A stretch of 50,075 bases of DNA from positions 1-50,075 of the forward strand of contig SVHW01000010.1 in the NCBI GenBank assembly GCA_015055655.1. The letters run 5' to 3'. The stretch comes from Clostridiales bacterium. Lineage in GTDB: Bacteria; Bacillota; Clostridia; Christensenellales; Borkfalkiaceae. A program made the translations under genes and the position numbers. The notes beneath the pieces are model-generated. The model saw nothing but the letters and a program-made list of their open reading frames with translations, made no database searches and was not told where the DNA came from. The number at the start of each line of letters is the position of its first letter. The first letter of the stretch is position 1. Positions 8,446-17,274 of this stretch are shown one piece after another.

Positions 8446-9323
8446 AAATCCCAAGACGGGATATACGCCTTGCCGCTGGAATCCCGTTCCTGTAAAAACA
8501 AATTATCGATGCCCAGCGCAAACGCCTCGTCTACGACGGCGTTGTATTCTCTGGCGGTGATGCGTCTTTGCAGTTCGGGGAAGTTTTCTATATTTCCAAA
8601 CGGAGTATATTGGCTCATCAAACTCAAATACGTCGCTTTTGGCAATGCGCCGCGAAACCAACGGAGCAGCGCTTTCGAATCAGCGGTGCAAAGGGGCATA
8701 ACGAGATGTCGTACGATACAGCCCGACAGCATTTTTCCCTCGTCCGTTATTCGTAACGGCTTTTTAGCCATAAAGGAAATTGCCTCGCTGGCGACGTCGA
8801 AATAATCTTCCTTGCCCAAGTATCGTTTAGAAAGGGTGGGGGAATAAAATTTCAAATCGGGCAAATAGATATCAATATATTCGTCGATACGCCGCAAGGT
8901 ATCGACGTTTTCATAACCGCCGCTGTTATAGACGACGGGAATTTTCGGTTGATATATACGGAACGCCTCTTCCAAATACGCTATGACGTGGGAGGGGGTA
9001 ACGAGCGAGATATTCTCCGCGCCCATATCCTCTAATTCCTTGAAAATATCCGCAAGTTGCGCAGGCGTAATCTCTTTGCCGCGTTGCGCCCTAGACACTT
9101 CGTAATTTTGACAAAACGCGCAACGAAGATTGCAACCGCAAAAAAAGATAGTGCCGCTGCCCTTTTGAAAGGAAATGCACGGTTCTTCAAACGGGTGCAA
9201 ATAATATTTGGCGATACGTAGTCCCGTTACGCCGCACGCACCGACGCCCGTCAGGCGGTTCGCGCCGCACGCCACGGGGCAAAGCTTGCAATTTTGAAGT
9301 GAGTTAGAAAGGCTTGTATCCAT
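8442..9323 (-). CDS. PflA-like radical SAM protein
   Basis: 293 residues. An N-terminal cysteine cluster C12-x2-C15-x3-C19-GANR is followed by the radical SAM motif C64-NLR-C68-AF-C71, which binds the 4Fe-4S cluster. Later motifs (SLVTPSHV, VYNSGGYE, IYLPDLKFY, HLVMPL, SLMSQYTPFG) match the group usually annotated as pyruvate formate-lyase activating-enzyme-like proteins of unknown substrate. No glycyl radical enzyme is adjacent, so PFL activation is not supported. The ATG at 9323 has no ribosome site, and the -10 box ends six bases before it, suggesting a leaderless transcript. An upstream in-frame start at 9437 is rejected because it would cross the promoter. Confidence 0.88.
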   Translation of the reverse strand: MDTSLSNSLQNCKLCPVACGANRLTGVGACGVTGLRIAKYYLHPFEEPCISFQKGSGTIFFCGCNLRCAFCQNYEVSRAQRGKEITPAQLADIFKELEDMGAENISLVTPSHVIAYLEEAFRIYQPKIPVVYNSGGYENVDTLRRIDEYIDIYLPDLKFYSPTLSKRYLGKEDYFDVASEAISFMAKKPLRITDEGKMLSGCIVRHLVMPLCTADSKALLRWFRGALPKATYLSLMSQYTPFGNIENFPELQRRITAREYNAVVDEAFALGIDNLFLQERDSSGKAYIPSWDF

Positions 9324-9329
9324 AAGAAT

Positions 9330-9358
9330 ATTATACCATATTTGATTTTTTTTTGCAA
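9330..9358 (-). promoter_or_regulatory. Promoter of the radical SAM gene (leaderless arrangement)
   Basis: On minus, TTGCAA (9353-9358), 17-bp spacer with an A tract, TATAAT (9330-9335). Transcription is predicted to begin at or next to the ATG at 9323. Confidence 0.7.
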
Positions 9359-9385
9359 GCGAGTGACAACGTATAGCATAATAAG

Positions 9386-9415
9386 TTGACAAAAGCCGCG
9401 CAAATGCGGTATAAT
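9386..9415 (+). promoter_or_regulatory. Promoter of metK
   Basis: TTGACA at 9386-9391, 18-bp spacer, TATAAT at 9410-9415. Diverges from the radical SAM promoter 28 bp away. Predicted start near 9421-9423. Confidence 0.8.
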
Positions 9416-9420
9416 AAAAA

Positions 9421-9514
9421 TCCCGAGAGAAAAGCAAAAGCTTTTCCGTAGTGGGAACTTCCCCGTAAATCCCAATTTACGGCGAAGAACTATGTTAAAA
9501 AGAGGATTTTTTAC
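9421..9514 (+). promoter_or_regulatory. Structured metK leader, candidate SAM-responsive element
   Basis: A leader of about 93 nt precedes metK. Visible helices: GAAAAGC/GCTTTTC near 9428-9447; a strong CTTCxCCGTAAAT / AATTTACGGxGAAG hairpin near 9459-9488; UCCC (9421-9424) can pair with GGGA near 9454-9457 or with the GGA of the ribosome site AGAGG (9501-9505). Bases 9416-9423 (AAAAATCC) are fully complementary to GGATTTTT at 9504-9511, although part may lie before the transcription start. There is no T-run terminator, so control would be translational. Not SAM-I, whose core is absent. The CCCGAGAG start recalls SAM-III/SAM-VI leaders, but I cannot assign a class. Confidence 0.45.
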
Positions 9515-10675
9515 GTGAAAAAGTTTTTTACTAGCGAAAGCGTTACGGAAGGGCATCCCGATAAAGTTTGCGATAATATTTCCGACGGCATTTTAGACGC
9601 TATTTTAACGCTCGACCCTACGGCGCGCGCGGCAATCGAATGTTCGGCAGCGTTTGATACGTTGTTGATTATGGGCGAAGTAACGACGACGGCGGAAGTG
9701 GATTACGAAGCGAAAGCAAGAGAAATCATCCAAAAAATCGGTTACGATTTCGGCACGTTTGCCTATGATAAATGCAAAATTATAGTGGCGATACATAGCC
9801 AATCTCCCGATATAGCAATGGGGGTAAACGCGTCCGTCGAGAAGAAAGCAGGCGGGGACGAGGCAGACCAAATCGGCGCAGGCGACCAAGGTATGATGTT
9901 CGGTTATGCCTGCCGTGAAACGGAAGAGTTGATGCCGCTTACGATTTCGCTTTCCCATAAGCTTGCAAAACGGTTAACGGACGTTAGAAAAAGCGGACTT
10001 CTCACCTATCTTCGTCCGGACGGAAAAACGCAGGTAACGGTAGAATACGACGGCCACGTAGCGAAACGTGTGGATACGGTAGTCGTATCGACGCAGCACG
10101 ACGCAGTCGTTAGCCAGCAGCAAATCCGCGCGGATATGAAAAAGTACGTCATCGACGAAATTATTCCGGCGGAGTTAATGGACGAGAATACGAAGATATT
10201 CGTCAACCCGACGGGAAGATTTGAAATCGGCGGCCCTGAAGGAGACAGCGGTTTAACGGGCAGAAAAATCGTCGTAGACACGTACGGTGGCAGATGCGCG
10301 CACGGCGGCGGCGCTTTTTCCGGCAAGGACAGCACGAAGGTGGATAGAAGCGCAGCCTACTATTGCCGTTATATTGCCAAAAATATGGTTGCGGCAGGGC
10401 TCGCAGACGAGTTTGAAATTCAAGTGGCGTACGCTATCGGCGTGGCAAATCCCGTTTCTATCTTCGTGGATAGTCACGGCACGGGTAAGCTTGCCGACGA
10501 TAAGCTTGTGGAAATCGTGAAAAAGGAATTTGATTTGCGTCCGTATTCGATTATTCAATCGTTAGGTCTTCGTCAACCGATATTTGCGGCGACGGCGGCG
10601 TACGGACACTTTGGACGGGAAGGCTTTGCTTGGGAAAAGACGGATAAAGCGGAAAGCTTGAAAAAATATTTATAA
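9515..10675 (+). CDS. metK: S-adenosylmethionine synthetase
   Basis: 386 residues, GTG start nine bases after AGAGG. Forms AdoMet from methionine and ATP. Family motifs are intact: [20 protein letters not shown] at the start (ATP and metal residues), [44 protein letters not shown], the P-loop-like [19 protein letters not shown] and the C-terminal GHFGRE. Length is normal (380-400). It is a single-gene unit between its own promoter and terminator. The leader suggests translational feedback, which is inference. AdoMet made here also serves the radical SAM proteins encoded nearby, a functional rather than operonic link. Confidence 0.97.
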   Translation: MKKFFTSESVTEGHPDKVCDNISDGILDAILTLDPTARAAIECSAAFDTLLIMGEVTTTAEVDYEAKAREIIQKIGYDFGTFAYDKCKIIVAIHSQSPDIAMGVNASVEKKAGGDEADQIGAGDQGMMFGYACRETEELMPLTISLSHKLAKRLTDVRKSGLLTYLRPDGKTQVTVEYDGHVAKRVDTVVVSTQHDAVVSQQQIRADMKKYVIDEIIPAELMDENTKIFVNPTGRFEIGGPEGDSGLTGRKIVVDTYGGRCAHGGGAFSGKDSTKVDRSAAYYCRYIAKNMVAAGLADEFEIQVAYAIGVANPVSIFVDSHGTGKLADDKLVEIVKKEFDLRPYSIIQSLGLRQPIFAATAAYGHFGREGFAWEKTDKAESLKKYL

Positions 10676-10692
10676 CCGTTATCAATAAAAAG

Positions 10693-10723
10693 AACGCGGA
10701 CGAGTTTGCTCGTCCGCGTTTTT
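10693..10723. terminator. Terminator between metK and asnA (probably both directions)
   Basis: AACGCGGACGAG-TTTG-CTCGTCCGCGTT perfect stem with TTTTT on plus and AAAAAG before it. It ends metK and lies 15 bp past the stop of the convergent asnA. Confidence 0.9.
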
Positions 10724-10737
10724 ACATATTTTTCGGT

Positions 10738-11745
10738 TTATAATAAAACGATGCCGTTTTCTTTGCAAACCTTTCTCGTTTCTTCATCCCAAAGCGACAC
10801 CTGCACTTCGCCGATATGCGCCTTGCCAAGCAGTAACATAGAAAGGCGTGATTGCCCAATACCGCCGCCAATCGTCAAGGGGAGTTGACCGTTCAATAAC
10901 GCCTTATGGAAAGGTAATTCTCTTCTTTCGTCAGCGTTTGCTTTTTTCAGTTGTTCGTCCAAAGCTTTTTCGTCAACACGGATACCCATGGACGAGATTT
11001 CCACAGCGCAATCCAATATATCGTTCCAAAACAGAATATCGCCGTTCAGCGTCCAATCGTCGTAGTCGGGCGCACGGGAATCGTGCGGTTTTCCTGAGGC
11101 GAGTTTATCCCCGATTTGCATAATGAACACCGTTTTATGTTCTTTTACGCAAGCGTTTTCCCTTTCTTTTGCCGACAAATTCGGGTATTCGTTTTCCAGC
11201 TGTTGCGCGGTGATAAAATACACGGTGCGCGTCAAATCCACGTCAATTTGAGGATAGCGGCATTTCAAATAATCCAAAGTATCGCAAATTGCGCCGACGA
11301 TGCCTTGCACCACTTTTTTAAGATACTCGACGTTTCTCGTTTCAGGGGTGATAATTTTTTCCCAGTCCCATTGGTCGGTATAGACGGAGTGGAGGTTATC
11401 CATATCCTCGTCGCGACGGATAGCGTTCATATCGGTGTACAGCCCTTCGCCTGCGGAAAAGCCGTATTGTTGCAATGCCATACGTTTCCATTTGGCAAGC
11501 GAGTGCACGACGACGGCGTCTTTTCCCGTTTCTTTAAGGTCGAAACGAACGGCTCTTTCCACGCCGCTTAAATCGTCGTTCAAGCCCGTGGTAGGGTCAA
11601 CGAAAAGGGGCGCGGAAACACGTTTTAAGTTGAGCGCCAAACAAAGACGTTCTTCAAACGTACGTTTCAAAAGCCCGATAGCGGTTTGCGTGTCGTACAT
11701 ACCAAGCGCAGATTGATAATCTTTGGGGACGATAACTTTACTCAT
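10738..11745 (-). CDS. asnA: Aspartate-ammonia ligase (asparagine synthetase A)
   Basis: 335 residues. Makes asparagine from aspartate, ammonia and ATP (AMP-forming, class II aaRS-like fold). Matches AsnA along its length: NLKRVSAPLFVD, LSGVERAVRF, VVHSLAKWKRMAL, FSAGEGLYTDMNAIRRDED, LHSVYTDQWDWEK, RAPDYDDW, LNGDILFWN, ELPFHKALLNGQLPLTIGGGIGQSRL. The ATG at 11745 is chosen; an in-frame ATG at 11751 is two codons upstream and closer to AAGGA, and either could be used. The much earlier start at 12162 would read through the promoter. Monocistronic. Confidence 0.96.
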   Translation of the reverse strand: MSKVIVPKDYQSALGMYDTQTAIGLLKRTFEERLCLALNLKRVSAPLFVDPTTGLNDDLSGVERAVRFDLKETGKDAVVVHSLAKWKRMALQQYGFSAGEGLYTDMNAIRRDEDMDNLHSVYTDQWDWEKIITPETRNVEYLKKVVQGIVGAICDTLDYLKCRYPQIDVDLTRTVYFITAQQLENEYPNLSAKERENACVKEHKTVFIMQIGDKLASGKPHDSRAPDYDDWTLNGDILFWNDILDCAVEISSMGIRVDEKALDEQLKKANADERRELPFHKALLNGQLPLTIGGGIGQSRLSMLLLGKAHIGEVQVSLWDEETRKVCKENGIVLL

Positions 11746-11775
11746 AATCATACGAATCCTTGTAGAATTTATGAT

Positions 11776-11804
11776 AGTATAGCATTTTTTTGGCGGTATG
11801 TCAA
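11776..11804 (-). promoter_or_regulatory. Promoter of asnA
   Basis: On minus, TTGACA (11799-11804), 17-bp spacer, TATACT (11776-11781), 30 bp before the ATG. Confidence 0.85.
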
Positions 11805-11979
11805 TGAGAAAAGGGTGTAGAAGGAAAGATTGCATAAAAAAAGGGCGAGGGAAGGGTATTTCTTTTGCAAATCGTATTAAAGGCGGGCAGAAACGGGTAT
11901 AAATAAACGATATGTTTACAAAAACGACAAAAGCGTAGCTTTTCCGCCTAAATTTTCTTGGAAAACAGTTGAAAACGCT

Positions 11980-12007
11980 TTGAATTTCGTGGAAAATATT
12001 GTACAAT
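11980..12007 (+). promoter_or_regulatory. Likely promoter of secA
   Basis: TTGAAT (11980-11985), 16-bp spacer, TACAAT (12002-12007). The rest of the 340-bp gap between asnA and secA (11746-12087) shows only the asnA promoter and a GGCG-rich leader with a GTAAGCGC/GCGC-type inverted repeat near 12018-12036; no gene is seen. Confidence 0.5.
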
Positions 12008-12087
12008 AGAATAGACGGCGTATAAGCGCTACGCGCTTTTGCGGCATAGGAAAAGAAAATAAGCAAATCAAATATGGAGATAAATGC

Positions 12088-15045
12088 ATGGGACTTATTC
12101 GTTATATTAAAAACGGCTATGGCAGAAAGAATTTGAAAAAGCTGAATAAAATGGCAGACCAAGTGGAAGCGTTAGAGCCGAAGTATCAAGCGATGGACGA
12201 TAGCACGTTGCAAGCGCAAACGGGCGTTTTAAAGGAACGTTTGAAAAACGGTGAAACGTTAGACGATATTTTATACGACGCGTTCGCGGTGCTTAGAGAG
12301 GCGGCAAAGCGTGTTTTAGGGATGCGCCATTTCCGTGTACAAATCATCGGCGGTATTTGTTTGCATCAAGGCCGTATTGCAGAAATGCGTACGGGTGAAG
12401 GTAAGACGCTCGTGTCGACGCTTCCTGCCTATCTCAACGCGTTATCGGGGAAAAGCGTGCATATCGTCACGGTAAACGATTATCTTGCCAAACGCGACGC
12501 CGAGTGGATGGGTAAAGTGCATAAATTTATGGGCTTAACGGTAGGCGTCGTCGTGCCCGGTATGGACGACAACCAAAAACGCGACGCGTACAAATGCGAT
12601 ATTATTTACGGAACGAATAACGAATTCGGTTTCGATTATCTTCGTGACAATTTAAAAACCGACCTTTCCAAAATGGTACAGCGCGATTTAACGTTTGCCA
12701 TCGTGGACGAAGTGGACTCTATTCTTATCGACGAAGCGAGGACGCCGCTTATCATTTCTGGTAAAGGGGAAAAATCCTCCGATTTGTACGTGCAGGTAGA
12801 TAAGCTTGTCCGTACGTTTACGGGCGGCTTCGACGACGAGTTAAAAGAAGCGGAAACGGAAGCGGCGAACGCGCGGAAAGCGAATAAGAAAAAGAAGAAA
12901 CAAGTCGTGGAAGAAGACGACGAAGAAGAATACGTCGATTATACGAAGATGACGTTGGAAGAACAAGCGAACTACGAAGCGGAACGTGAAGAAAAACGTC
13001 TTGCCGCGCTTGCCAACGCGCCCGAGGGCAAAAAATCTTTGGCGATGGCAAGGGATTGGGATTATATTATCAACCGTAAGGATAAGACGGTAGAACTCAC
13101 GGAAAGCGGCGCAAGAAAAGCGGAAAGATTTTTCCGTATCGATAACATTGCGGAAATCGAACACGCCGATTTAAACCATCATATCCAACAAGCGCTCAAA
13201 GCGCACAAACTCTTCCATTTAAACGAAGAATATATCGTCAGCGACGGTGAAATCGTTATCGTAGACGAATTTACGGGCCGTTTAATGATAGGTCGTCGTT
13301 ATTCGGACGGCTTGCACCAAGCGATTGAGGCGAAGGAAGGGGTAGAAGTACGCAGCGAAAACAAGACGTACGCTACGATAACCTTCCAAAACTATTTCCG
13401 TTTATACAAAAAGCTTTCGGGTATGACGGGTACGGCGAAAACGGAAGAAGCGGAATTTAGAACGATTTATTCGTTGGACGTTGTCGAGATACCCACCAAT
13501 CGTCCCATCAAGCGCGTCGATTTGCCCGATATGGTATATTCGACGACGGACGGCAAAAAACGCGCCATCGTCAACGAAATTATGCAACGCCACGAAAGCG
13601 GCCAACCGATTTTGGTAGGTACTTCGTCCGTAGATAAATCGGAAGAAATCTCCCGTTTGTTGAAACGAAACGGCGTAAAGCATAACATTTTGAACGCAAA
13701 GAATCACGAACGCGAAGCAGAAATCGTTGCGCAAGCAGGTCGTCTTGGCGCGGTAACGATTTCCACCAATATGGCAGGCCGCGGTACGGATATCTTGCTG
13801 GGTGGCAACCCCGAATATTTGGCGAAAAAACGTCTTCGTGAAGAGGGCGCGGCGCACGAGGATATCGAGCTGGCTATCAGCACGTACATCACGGATGTCA
13901 GCGACGAGATTAAAGCGCTTCGCGAACGTTATAAGAAAGTTTACGATTATTACAAAAAAGAAACGGACGCGGAAAAGGAACAAGTTATTGCGGCGGGCGG
14001 TCTTTGCATTATCGGTACGGAACGTCACGAATCGCGCCGTATCGACAATCAGCTTCGTGGTCGTGCAGGTCGTCAAGGGGATATCGGTATGTCGGTATTC
14101 TTCCTGTCCTTGGAAGACGAGTTGGTTATGCGTTTCGGTGGCGAACGTATGAAGGCGTTGTACGCTTTCTTTAAAATCGACGAAGACACGTGTTTGCAAT
14201 CGCGTATGCTTTCGCGCGGAATTGAAAACGCGCAGCGCGCGATAGAAGGTAAAAACTTCGGTATCCGTAAAAACGTTTTGCAGTACGACGACGTTATGAA
14301 CAAACAACGTATCGTTATGTACGAAGAACGTATGAACGTACTTCGCGGCGCAAACGTACACGAACAAGTCTTGAAATATATTCCCGATTACGTGGCGGAA
14401 ACGCTTTCTGCGGCAGTCAACGTGGAAGACATGCCCGAGCTTTGGAACGAGGAAGAACTCAACGCCGCGCTCGAAGCGAAGGTATTGCCTGAGGGCACGA
14501 ATTACGTGACGAGGGAACGCCTTATTAAGTGGGATTACGAGCTCGCTTTAAAGAAGATTTCCAAGAAAGTTGAAAAGGAATACGAAAAGAAGATAGAAGA
14601 GCTGAAAGAAATGGGCGTTGACTTCTACGCAATGGAACGCAGAATTCTTCTTATGAACGTAGATAGAAATTGGATAGACCATATCGACGCAATGGACCAA
14701 CTTCGCAAAGGTATCAGTTTGCGCGCATACGGACAGGTAGACCCCATTATCTCGTATAAGAAAGAGGGCTTCGATATGTTCGACGAAATGATAGCGCGTA
14801 TTCAACGTATGACGATAAGCGTACTTTTGAAAGCGAAGATAGAAATTCGTCCTGCACCGCAAGCGGCGCAACCGCCGGTAGGCGCGAAGCCTGCCCAAGC
14901 GTTGCCGTCCAATCCTGCGCGACCTGCGGCGAGGCCGTTCCGCCGTCAAATGCCCACGCCGCTTACGCAAATGAGCTCGTATAAAGAAGCGATGCAAAAA
15001 GCGCAAGAAAAAAACACGAAAACGGACGATAATAAAGCGGAATAA
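12088..15045 (+). CDS. secA: Protein translocase ATPase SecA
   Basis: 985 residues; ATG after GGAGA. Motor of the Sec pathway, acting at the cytoplasmic face of SecYEG. Motifs in order: MRTGEGKTL (Walker A), VNDYLAKRDAEWMG, YGTNNEFGFDYLRDN, DEVDSILIDEARTPLIISG, GLHQAIEAKEGV, GMTGTAKTE, NAKNHEREAEI, TNMAGRGTDI, GTERHESRRIDNQLRGRAGRQGD, QYDDVMNKQR, WIDHIDAMDQLRKGISLRAYGQ. Two oddities: residues about 248-322 are an extra charged insertion (KANKKKKKQVVEEDDEEE and a helical stretch) before DYIINRKDKTVELTE, and the C-terminus ends in a Pro/Ala linker without the CxC zinc motif. prfB follows 12 bp later, an arrangement common in Bacillota. Confidence 0.97.
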   Translation: MGLIRYIKNGYGRKNLKKLNKMADQVEALEPKYQAMDDSTLQAQTGVLKERLKNGETLDDILYDAFAVLREAAKRVLGMRHFRVQIIGGICLHQGRIAEMRTGEGKTLVSTLPAYLNALSGKSVHIVTVNDYLAKRDAEWMGKVHKFMGLTVGVVVPGMDDNQKRDAYKCDIIYGTNNEFGFDYLRDNLKTDLSKMVQRDLTFAIVDEVDSILIDEARTPLIISGKGEKSSDLYVQVDKLVRTFTGGFDDELKEAETEAANARKANKKKKKQVVEEDDEEEYVDYTKMTLEEQANYEAEREEKRLAALANAPEGKKSLAMARDWDYIINRKDKTVELTESGARKAERFFRIDNIAEIEHADLNHHIQQALKAHKLFHLNEEYIVSDGEIVIVDEFTGRLMIGRRYSDGLHQAIEAKEGVEVRSENKTYATITFQNYFRLYKKLSGMTGTAKTEEAEFRTIYSLDVVEIPTNRPIKRVDLPDMVYSTTDGKKRAIVNEIMQRHESGQPILVGTSSVDKSEEISRLLKRNGVKHNILNAKNHEREAEIVAQAGRLGAVTISTNMAGRGTDILLGGNPEYLAKKRLREEGAAHEDIELAISTYITDVSDEIKALRERYKKVYDYYKKETDAEKEQVIAAGGLCIIGTERHESRRIDNQLRGRAGRQGDIGMSVFFLSLEDELVMRFGGERMKALYAFFKIDEDTCLQSRMLSRGIENAQRAIEGKNFGIRKNVLQYDDVMNKQRIVMYEERMNVLRGANVHEQVLKYIPDYVAETLSAAVNVEDMPELWNEEELNAALEAKVLPEGTNYVTRERLIKWDYELALKKISKKVEKEYEKKIEELKEMGVDFYAMERRILLMNVDRNWIDHIDAMDQLRKGISLRAYGQVDPIISYKKEGFDMFDEMIARIQRMTISVLLKAKIEIRPAPQAAQPPVGAKPAQALPSNPARPAARPFRRQMPTPLTQMSSYKEAMQKAQEKNTKTDDNKAE

Positions 15046-15057
15046 ATAGGACGAAAT

Positions 15058-16155
15058 ATGTTTAAAGCTGACGATTACAGATTAAAAATTCAAGGGATGC
15101 GAGAAGTGCTTAACGAAGCGGAATACGCTTTGGATATCGTGCATTTGCGTCCGCGCCTTGCGGAGCTGGAAAAGGAACAGGAAAACCCCGACGTTTGGCA
15201 AGACTTGGAAAAATCCACCAAAATCGGTAGAGAAATTTCCGGTATCCGCAATAAAATCACCGCGTACGAAAAGGGCGAAACGGCGCTGAAAGACGCCGAA
15301 GACGTCGTCGATTTAATCGAGGAAACGGGCGACGAAAGTTTGATAGAAGAACTTGACGAAATGCTTTCGATAGCGGAAAAGGACATTGAAGATATGCGTA
15401 TTCGCGCGATACTCAAAGGTCCGTACGATAACCATAACGCAATGCTCAGCCTGCACGCAGGCGCGGGCGGTACGGAGGCGTGCGATTGGTGTCAAATGCT
15501 CTATCGTATGTATTGTCGCTATTGCGAAAAAATGGGGTTCAAGGTATACGAACTCGATAGAGAAGCAGGCGACGGCGCTGGGTTTAAGAGCGTGGATTTT
15601 AGGGTAGAAGGCGAAAATGCGTACGGGTATTTGAAAGCGGAGATGGGCGTACACCGTCTTGTCCGTATTTCTCCTTTCGACGCCAATAAACGTCGACAAA
15701 CTTCCTTCTGCTCGTTGGAAGTAATGCCCGAAGTCGAGGACGATAACGAGGTGGAAATCAACGACGACGATATCCGTATCGATATTTATCACTCTGGCGG
15801 CGCAGGTGGACAAAACGTCAATAAAGTGGCTTCTGCCGTGCGTATCACGCACTTCCCCACGGGCATCGTGGTACAATGCCAAAACGAGCGTTCGCAGCTG
15901 CAAAATAAAGCAATGTGTTTTAATATGTTGCGTTCGAAGCTGTTGGAAAAGAAGATAGAACAACGCCAAGCGGAAGCTGCGGCGATGAAAGGGGACGTGA
16001 AAAAAATCGAGTGGGGCGCGCAAATCCGTTCCTACGTATTTTGTCCTTACACGATGGCGAAAGACCATCGCACGGGCTATGAAAAAGGGGACGTGCAGGC
16101 GGTTATGGACGGTGAAATTCACGGCTTTGTCATCGACTATTTGAAAAAATCGTAA
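15058..16155 (+). CDS. prfB: Peptide chain release factor 2
   Basis: 365 residues. Recognises UGA and UAA and triggers peptide release. The stop-recognition motif SPF is present (RISPFDANKRRQTSF) and the GGQ loop is HSGGAGGQNVNKVASAVR, with the usual C-terminal RSYVFCPYTMAKDHRTG. Many prfB genes need a +1 frameshift at an early CTTTGAC; here the corresponding place reads GCTTTGGATATC in a single uninterrupted frame, so autoregulation by frameshifting has been lost. No clear ribosome site other than AGGACGAAAT before the ATG. Co-transcribed with secA. Confidence 0.96.
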   Translation: MFKADDYRLKIQGMREVLNEAEYALDIVHLRPRLAELEKEQENPDVWQDLEKSTKIGREISGIRNKITAYEKGETALKDAEDVVDLIEETGDESLIEELDEMLSIAEKDIEDMRIRAILKGPYDNHNAMLSLHAGAGGTEACDWCQMLYRMYCRYCEKMGFKVYELDREAGDGAGFKSVDFRVEGENAYGYLKAEMGVHRLVRISPFDANKRRQTSFCSLEVMPEVEDDNEVEINDDDIRIDIYHSGGAGGQNVNKVASAVRITHFPTGIVVQCQNERSQLQNKAMCFNMLRSKLLEKKIEQRQAEAAAMKGDVKKIEWGAQIRSYVFCPYTMAKDHRTGYEKGDVQAVMDGEIHGFVIDYLKKS

Positions 16156-16158
16156 GAA

Positions 16159-16181
16159 AAGAGAGGTGCAATACCTCTCTT
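16159..16181 (+). terminator. Weak hairpin between prfB and tsaD
   Basis: AAGAGAGGT-GCAAT-ACCTCTCTT, a 9-bp stem followed only by TTC. Could terminate part of the secA-prfB transcript or act as a processing site. Confidence 0.5.
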
Positions 16182-16197
16182 TCATTAAAGGTAACGT

Positions 16198-17265
16198 ATG
16201 TATTCACCTGTATTGGAGAAAAAAGAGAACCCGATAATTTTGGGCATAGAAAGTTCGTGTGACGAAACGGCGGCGGCAGTGATATGCGGCCGCAAAGTGC
16301 TTTCCAACGAAATCGCTTCGTCGGCGGATATTCAGGCGTTGTACGGAGGCGTCGTTCCCGAAATCGCTTCTCGCGCGCACACGGACGCGATAGCGAAAGT
16401 GGTGGAAAAAGCGGTGCAAAACGCTGGGATTACGTACGACGAAATCGACGCCGTGGCGGTGACGTACGGCGCAGGGCTTTTGGGGGCGCTCCTTGTCGGG
16501 GTATCGTTTGCCAAAGCGTTTGCGTTTGCGCTCAATAAACCGTTGATAGCCGTCAATCATATCCGCGGCCATTTAGCGGCGGCATATTTATGTGAAAACA
16601 GTTTACAACCGCCGTTTATCACCCTTTTGGCAAGCGGCGGCCATACGGCGGTGTTGCACACCAAATCGGAGGCAGAATTCGAAATTTTAGGCGCAACGCT
16701 GGACGACGCAGTCGGCGAGGCGTTTGATAAAGTAGCGAGGGTACTCGGTTTAAAATACCCCGGCGGCCCTAATATCGAACGTTTGGCAAAGGACGGCGAA
16801 GCGGTTATCCCTATGCCGAAAATGCTCAAAGGCGGTGGGGGGTATAATTTCTCGTATAGCGGTTTAAAAACGGCGGTTATCAATTATTGTCATACGAAAG
16901 AGCAAAAGGGCGAAACGTACGACAAAGCAGACGTAGCGGCGTCTTTCCAAAGCGCGGCGCTGGACGTATTGGTAGAAAAAACGGTGTCTGCGGCAAAGGA
17001 GAAAGGGGTTACTTGCGTCACGGCAGGCGGGGGCGTAGTAGCAAACGGATATTTAAGACAAGCCTTGCAAACGGCGTGTCAAAAAGAAGGGTTGACGCTC
17101 GTTTTGCCGGAAAGGCGTTTTTGTACGGATAACGCGGCGATGATAGCGGCAGAAGGTCTGGTGCAATATTCACTCGGTAACGTTGCGGATATGACGCTCA
17201 ATGCAAAAGCGTCAATTCCGTTGTCGGCAACCCTGTCTACGCCGCAAAATCCAATCAAGAAATAG
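16198..17265 (+). CDS. tsaD: tRNA threonylcarbamoyltransferase subunit TsaD
   Basis: 355 residues. Transfers the threonylcarbamoyl group to A37 of ANN-decoding tRNAs. Family signature GIESSCDETAAAV near residue 16, metal-binding HxxxH in NHIRGHLAAAY, GGVVPEIASRAH, ASGGHTAVL, LDDAVGEAFDKVARVLGL, YPGGPNIE, NFSYSGLKTAV, and CVTAGGGVVANGYLR are all present. The other t6A genes (tsaB, tsaC, tsaE) are not in the window. Start ATG after AAAGGTAACG. The next gene begins 9 bp after the stop and is likely co-transcribed. Confidence 0.96.
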   Translation: MYSPVLEKKENPIILGIESSCDETAAAVICGRKVLSNEIASSADIQALYGGVVPEIASRAHTDAIAKVVEKAVQNAGITYDEIDAVAVTYGAGLLGALLVGVSFAKAFAFALNKPLIAVNHIRGHLAAAYLCENSLQPPFITLLASGGHTAVLHTKSEAEFEILGATLDDAVGEAFDKVARVLGLKYPGGPNIERLAKDGEAVIPMPKMLKGGGGYNFSYSGLKTAVINYCHTKEQKGETYDKADVAASFQSAALDVLVEKTVSAAKEKGVTCVTAGGGVVANGYLRQALQTACQKEGLTLVLPERRFCTDNAAMIAAEGLVQYSLGNVADMTLNAKASIPLSATLSTPQNPIKK

Positions 17266-17274
17266 GGTGACGGT

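Noticed and set aside
8242-8454. N-terminal extension of the ABC-F protein to 8454
   Set aside because: The extra 71 residues are non-conserved in character, and ATG 8241 has a proper ribosome site.
9421-9514. SAM-I (S-box) riboswitch in front of metK
   Set aside because: The conserved four-way junction and kink-turn blocks are absent and there is no terminator.
13402-14367. 321-codon open frame on minus inside secA
   Set aside because: It is a shadow of the conserved SecA reading frame, without ribosome site or promoter; amino acid content is unlike a protein.
15058-15160. Programmed +1 frameshift in prfB
   Set aside because: The frame is continuous and the conserved slippery site is absent.
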